From NCBI RefSeq assembly GCF_902859915.1, contig NZ_CADIKK010000032.1, positions 1 through 64,000 on the forward strand: a DNA stretch of 64,000 bases, given 5' to 3'. Both the position numbers and the translations under genes were made by a program. Shown piece by piece: positions 59,935 to 64,000 of the stretch (position 1 is its first letter; every line of letters begins with the position of its first letter). The notes beneath the pieces were generated by a model that saw only the letters and a list, made by a program, of their open reading frames with translations, had not been told where the DNA came from and searched no databases. The stretch comes from Paraburkholderia ultramafica (GTDB lineage: Bacteria > Pseudomonadota > Gammaproteobacteria > Burkholderiales > Burkholderiaceae).

Positions 59935-61251
59935 ATGACAAAAGATCACCCCCCACGACCGTCACGGCGCGGCTTTCTCAAGGCGGGCGGCGCCGCGGTG
60001 GCCGCCGGTGCCGGTCTTGGCACGGCTGTCGGCGCAGGCCTCGTGGCGCCCCAGACCGCGCTCGCCAAAGCCCAGGCCCACAGCGCCGATCCGCAGATGG
60101 CCGTCGAGCCGTTCTACGGCGCGCATCAGGGCGGCATCGTCACGCCGCAGCAAAGTCACACGTACGTCGCCGCGCTCGATCTGACGACCGACAAATGCGC
60201 CGACGTGATCGCGCTGCTGCGCGCGTGGACCGACGCGGCCGCGCGTCTCACGCAAGGCGGCACGGCCGCCGCATTGCCGACCGGCGATGCCGGTGACGAC
60301 AAGTCCGCGCCCGACTCCGGCGACGTGCTCGGTCTCGGCCCCAACGGCCTGACGATCACGCTCGGCTTCGGCCCGGGCCTGTTCACGAAGGACGGCAAGG
60401 ACCGCTACGGCCTCGCCGCGCGCCGCCCCGCCGCGCTCGTCGACCTGCCGCGCTTCAACGGCGATCAGCTGATTGCCGGGAAAACCGGCGGCGACCTGTT
60501 CATCCAGGCGTGCGCGAACGATCAGCAACTCGCATTTCACGCGGTCCGGCAATTGTCGCGGCTCGCTTACGGCAGCGCGACGATGCGCTGGGGCCAGGCC
60601 GGTTTTCTGTCGGGTCCGCGCGGTCAGACGCCGCGCAATCTGATGGGCTTCAAGGACGGCACCAACAATCCGTCGACCGCGAAGCCGCAGTTGATGAACG
60701 AATTCGTCTGGGCCGGCGCGAGCGCCGACGCACCGTGGATGGAAGGCGGCACCTACACCGTCGTGCGGCGCATCCGCATCACGCTGGAACACTGGGACGA
60801 CATGGAGCTGGGCTTCCAGGAACAGGTGTTCGGGCGTCACAAGTACAGCGGCGCGCCGATCGGCAAGAACAACGAGTTCGACGCGGTCGACCTGAAGGCA
60901 GAGGACAAGGACGGCAATCCGGTGATTCCGGAGAACTCGCACGTGCGTCTGTCGAACCGGGCCAGCAACAACGGCGCGCAGATTCTGCGCCGCTCGTACT
61001 CGTACAACGACGGCACGAACTTCTACATCGAGCGCTGGCCGCCATGGCGCCAGGAAACCGAGTACGACGCGGGACTGATTTTCGTCGCGCATCAGAGCGA
61101 CCCGCGCACCGGCTTCATTCCGATCAACAACCGGCTCGCGAAGTTCGACATGATGAACCAGTTCACGACCCACGTCGGCAGCGCGATTTTCGCGGTGCCG
61201 CCCGGGGCGAAGCCGGGTTCGTATATCGGCGCGGGGCTGTTCGAGACGTAA
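59935..61251 (+). CDS. Tat-exported DyP-type haem peroxidase (EfeB-like)
   Basis: A 438-aa secreted haem peroxidase. The twin-arginine signal SRRGFLKAGG is at residues 10-19. The DyP motif GFKDGTNNP carries distal Asp241, and the proximal haem ligand is His336 in ENSHVRLSN; RRSYSYNDG, LIFVAHQSDPRTGFIP and the length match EfeB-class enzymes. Such proteins oxidise dyes or porphyrins with H2O2; in Efe systems they serve iron uptake. It precedes the FbpA-type gene by about 107 nt and follows the propeller gene, supporting a periplasmic iron-acquisition role. Confidence 0.92.
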   Translation: MTKDHPPRPSRRGFLKAGGAAVAAGAGLGTAVGAGLVAPQTALAKAQAHSADPQMAVEPFYGAHQGGIVTPQQSHTYVAALDLTTDKCADVIALLRAWTDAAARLTQGGTAAALPTGDAGDDKSAPDSGDVLGLGPNGLTITLGFGPGLFTKDGKDRYGLAARRPAALVDLPRFNGDQLIAGKTGGDLFIQACANDQQLAFHAVRQLSRLAYGSATMRWGQAGFLSGPRGQTPRNLMGFKDGTNNPSTAKPQLMNEFVWAGASADAPWMEGGTYTVVRRIRITLEHWDDMELGFQEQVFGRHKYSGAPIGKNNEFDAVDLKAEDKDGNPVIPENSHVRLSNRASNNGAQILRRSYSYNDGTNFYIERWPPWRQETEYDAGLIFVAHQSDPRTGFIPINNRLAKFDMMNQFTTHVGSAIFAVPPGAKPGSYIGAGLFET

Positions 61252-61358
61252 TGCAAGCCCGCGTGGCCGCTGGTGGCGCGGCTCGTGTCACCACTCACGT
61301 CACGTAGTGCACACACAACATGGATCAACCAGCAACATCACAACGGGACTTCTGCAAC

Positions 61359-62390
61359 ATGGCTTATTCCTCGTTTGGCGCCCGCCTGCGCGCTCTCGCC
61401 AGCGTGGCCGCGCTCACGCTGACCGCTTTCGCGACGGTGCCGTCGGCGGCCCACGCTGCCTCGATCACGCTGTATAACGCGCAGCACGAGCAGGTCGTCA
61501 ATCTGCTCGCGAAAGACTTCGAAAAGCAGTCGGGCATTGCGGTGAAGATCCGCAACGGCGAAGGCCCGGCGCTGGCCGCGCAGATCGTCGCGGAAGGCGC
61601 CGCGTCGCCCGCCGACGTGTACTTCACGGAAAACTCGCCCGAGCTGATGCTGCTCGAAGAGAAAGGCCTGCTCGCCAAAGTGGACAGCGCCACGCTCGCC
61701 ACCGTGCCGGCGCGTTTCAACTCGCCGAGCGGCGTATGGGTCGCCGTGACCGCGCGTGAAAGCGTGCTCGCCTACAACACCACCAAGCTGCAGCCGTCGC
61801 AACTGCCGCCATCGCTGTTCGACCTCGCCAAGCCGGAATGGAAAGGCAAGGTCGGCATCGCGCCGAGCGATGCCGACTTCCTGCCGCTCGTGAGCGCCGT
61901 GCTCGCGCTGAAGGGCGAAGCGCAAACCGTGCAATGGCTCAAGGGCCTGAAAGCCAACGCGCAGATTTTCGACGACGACGAAGGCGTGGTGGCCGCGGTG
62001 AACCGTGGCGGCGTCGCCACCGGTTTGATCAACAACTACTACTGGACGCGTCTGCATGCCGAACTCGGCGATGCGAAAACCCGCAGCGCAATCCATCACT
62101 TCGGCAATGGCGACGCCGGCGCGCTGGTCAACGTGTCGGGCGCGGCGGTGCTGAAGTCCGCGCACAACCCGGACGGCGCACAGAAGTTTCTCGCGTATCT
62201 GGTCAGCGAGCGCGCGCAGCAACTGATGGCGAACAGTCACGTGATGTTCGAATACCCGCTGCATGCGGGCGTGGTGCCGGACCCGATCCTCAAGCCGTTC
62301 GCCGAATTGAGCCCGCCGGCGCTGACGATCCAGCAACTCGGCGACGATAGCCAGGCCGGCAAGCTGCTGCGCCAGGCAGGTCTACTGTAA
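61359..62390 (+). CDS. Iron(III) ABC transporter substrate-binding protein (FbpA/FutA family)
   Basis: A 343-aa periplasmic protein. I take the ATG at 61359, which gives a clean signal peptide (to about AAHA-AS); an in-frame ATG at 61320 would add 13 residues. SITLYNAQHEQVVNLLAKDF and KQSGIAVKIRNGEGPALAAQ start the mature fold; DVYFTENSPELMLLEEKGLL and LINNYYWTRLHAELGD contain the tandem tyrosines that bind Fe3+ in this family. The permease gene starts at the next base after its stop. With the DyP peroxidase upstream it suggests ferric iron import. Confidence 0.9.
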   Translation: MAYSSFGARLRALASVAALTLTAFATVPSAAHAASITLYNAQHEQVVNLLAKDFEKQSGIAVKIRNGEGPALAAQIVAEGAASPADVYFTENSPELMLLEEKGLLAKVDSATLATVPARFNSPSGVWVAVTARESVLAYNTTKLQPSQLPPSLFDLAKPEWKGKVGIAPSDADFLPLVSAVLALKGEAQTVQWLKGLKANAQIFDDDEGVVAAVNRGGVATGLINNYYWTRLHAELGDAKTRSAIHHFGNGDAGALVNVSGAAVLKSAHNPDGAQKFLAYLVSERAQQLMANSHVMFEYPLHAGVVPDPILKPFAELSPPALTIQQLGDDSQAGKLLRQAGLL

Positions 62391-63995
62391 ATGAGCGAAG
62401 CCCTGTCAGCCGGGCCACCGGCTGTCCCCACCGCCCCGGCGCGCGCCCATGCGCGCGCGCCGCGCGGTTTGTTCGCGGCAGCGGCACTCAGCGCCTTGCT
62501 GGTGCTGCTGCCGATTGCGTTGACGTTCTGGCGCGCCGCGAGCTTCGGTGCGAGCGAGGCGCTCGATCTGGTGTTCCGGCCGCTGGTCGGCGAACTGCTG
62601 GTCAACACGCTGTTGATCACCGTGGCGACCACGCTGGTGTGCGCGGTGCTCGGCACGGCCGCCGCGTGGTTTGTCGAACGCACACATTTGCCCGGACGTC
62701 GCGCGTGGGCCGTGTTAAGCGCCGCGCCACTCGCAATGCCGGCGTTTATTTCGAGCTATGCGTGGGTATCGCTCAGCCAGGATTTGCAGGACTTCAACGG
62801 CGCGTTGCTGGTGTTGAGCTGCGCGTATTTCCCGCTCGTCTATCTGCCGGTCGCCGCCGCGCTGCGCGGCATGGACCCGGCGCTCGAAGAAAGCGCGCGC
62901 GCACTCGGCTGCAACCGCTGGACCAGTTTCACGCGCGTGGTGCTGCCGCAATTGCGACCGGCGCTGCTCGGCGGCACGTTGCTGGTTGCGCTCGGCGTGC
63001 TGTCCGAGTTCGGCGCGTTTACGCTGCTGCGCTTTCGCACGTTCACGACGCAGATCTACGCGGAATACCGCACCAGTTTTAATGGCGGCGGCGCTTCGCT
63101 GCTCGCCTGCGTGCTGATCGTGATCTGCCTGATCGTGCTGGCGTTCGAGTTTCGCGTGCGCGGTGCGGCGCGTTACGAACGCGTCGATCGCGGCACGCGG
63201 CGCGCGGTGTTGCGTTACGACCTCGGCGCGTGGCGCTGGATCGTCGTCGCCGGCTTTGCGGTGCTGACCATCACGACGCTCGGCGTGCCGCTCGGCATGA
63301 TCGGCTACTGGCTCACGCAACCGGGCGCGGCCGCCGTCACGCCAGCCGACGTCTCGCCCGAGCTGCTGTTCAACGCGACGCTGTCGTCGGTCGGCTTCGG
63401 CCTCGCCGCCGCGCTGCTGACCACCTTGCTGGTCGTGCCGCTCGCATTCCTGCTGGTGCGCTATCCGACCCGTTTCGCGACGCTGTTCGAGCGCACGGTG
63501 TTTCTCGCGCAGGGCGTGCCGGGTCTGGTGATCGCGCTGGCGATCGTGTCGCTCGCGGTGCATGCGCTGCAACCGCTCTATCAAAGCGCGACGCTGCTGG
63601 TGCTCGCCTACGCGATGCTGTTCATGCCGCTCGCGCTGGTGAGCGTGCGCGCCGCGTTCATGCAGGCGCAGCCGCGCCTCGAGGAAACCGCGCGAGCGCT
63701 TGGCCTGAGCTGGTCGCAAACGCTGTTTCGCGTGATGTTGCCACTGGCGGGCCCCGGACTCGGCGCTGCCGCGGCGATGGTGTTCATCTCGGTCGTTACC
63801 GAACTGAACGCGACGCTGCTGCTCTCGCCGCTCGACACGCAAACGCTCGCCACCCAGGTCTGGGCCGACACGTCGACGATGGCGTTTGCCGCGGCCGCGC
63901 CGTACGCGGCGTTGCTCACCGGCATTTCGTTGTGCGCGTCGGGCCTGCTGTTCGCGCTGCTCGGCAGATCGGCGCTGCTCGGCGAACGCGGCTGA
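62391..63995 (+). CDS. Iron(III) ABC transporter permease (FbpB family)
   Basis: A 534-aa membrane protein made of two homologous six-span halves, as usual for FbpB. Each half has an EAA-type loop: ALEESARALGCNRWTSFTRV with LPQLRPALLGG, and RLEETARALGLSWSQTLFRV with MLPLAGPGLGAA. The start ATG abuts the stop of the binding-protein gene, so translation is coupled. The stop lies 5 nt from the window end, so the expected ATPase gene, if present, is outside. Confidence 0.92.
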   Translation: MSEALSAGPPAVPTAPARAHARAPRGLFAAAALSALLVLLPIALTFWRAASFGASEALDLVFRPLVGELLVNTLLITVATTLVCAVLGTAAAWFVERTHLPGRRAWAVLSAAPLAMPAFISSYAWVSLSQDLQDFNGALLVLSCAYFPLVYLPVAAALRGMDPALEESARALGCNRWTSFTRVVLPQLRPALLGGTLLVALGVLSEFGAFTLLRFRTFTTQIYAEYRTSFNGGGASLLACVLIVICLIVLAFEFRVRGAARYERVDRGTRRAVLRYDLGAWRWIVVAGFAVLTITTLGVPLGMIGYWLTQPGAAAVTPADVSPELLFNATLSSVGFGLAAALLTTLLVVPLAFLLVRYPTRFATLFERTVFLAQGVPGLVIALAIVSLAVHALQPLYQSATLLVLAYAMLFMPLALVSVRAAFMQAQPRLEETARALGLSWSQTLFRVMLPLAGPGLGAAAAMVFISVVTELNATLLLSPLDTQTLATQVWADTSTMAFAAAAPYAALLTGISLCASGLLFALLGRSALLGERG

Positions 63996-64000
63996 CCGCA

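Overview
The window reads as a high-GC beta-proteobacterial chromosome or chromid, most likely Paraburkholderia/Burkholderia: OmpC-type porin, TRAP and polar amino acid ABC transporters, IlvD, HutC/FadR-type GntR regulators, a Paraburkholderia-type IS5-like transposase remnant, and strong G/C at third codon positions almost everywhere. No rRNA, tRNA or CRISPR array was recognised. The genus call is an inference from protein resemblance only.

Region 1 (1-16929, plus 23817-25978) is a hexuronate/aldarate catabolic locus. A TRAP transporter (dctPQM) with a downstream porin imports substrate. Uronate dehydrogenase and an SMP-30 lactonase form aldarate, and GarD dehydrates it to 5-keto-4-deoxyglucarate. 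Two exits follow: KdgD plus an aldehyde dehydrogenase to 2-oxoglutarate, and GarL plus GarR to pyruvate and glycerate. A FadR-type GntR regulator sits in the middle. A shared box close to TTGTASGAYGACSTA recurs in front of most of these units, including a second unit (MFS transporter plus uronate dehydrogenase paralogue) at 25978. A 5'-truncated polygalacturonase lies at the end of the GarL/GarR unit. The first gene pair (class II aldolase, 4-oxalocrotonate tautomerase family) is preceded by a 49-bp tandem repeat that can fold into nested hairpins.

Region 2 (17083-23690) holds ilvD, a decayed gene split by an 8-bp tandem repeat, and a compact block of four PAAR-like genes, a T4-type lysozyme and an LprI-like periplasmic protein. 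The block looks like an orphan type VI secretion effector-immunity cassette, flanked by an IS remnant. Its last two genes are visibly AT-richer.

Region 3 (26406-41333) is mixed: DUF2867 protein, haloperoxidase-like hydrolase, IclR regulator, a decayed acyl-CoA dehydrogenase and an in-frame CaiB::CitMHS chimera, a cyanide-insensitive-type cytochrome bd operon behind a perfect ANR/FNR box, a LuxR response regulator with a hybrid histidine kinase, an orphan 263-aa protein, and a large GMC oxidoreductase fused to an alpha/beta hydrolase.

Region 4 (41463-54323) is the most intriguing: FAD-linked oxidase and 2OG-Fe(II) oxygenase, two complete polar amino acid ABC transporters, two HutC-type regulators, and a histidine ammonia-lyase homologue that lacks the Ala-Ser-Gly motif needed to make the MIO cofactor. 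That loss is what is known of ergothionase, so the locus may degrade a trimethylammonium or otherwise modified histidine. HutC-like operators are visible at the promoters.

Region 5 (54350-64000) carries an ICMT-like methyltransferase, an arylamine N-acetyltransferase, a secreted Ser/Gln/Gly-rich protein, and an apparent Fur-controlled run: OprB-type porin, secreted beta-propeller protein, Tat-exported DyP peroxidase, and an FbpA/FbpB-type iron ABC transporter that continues to the window edge.
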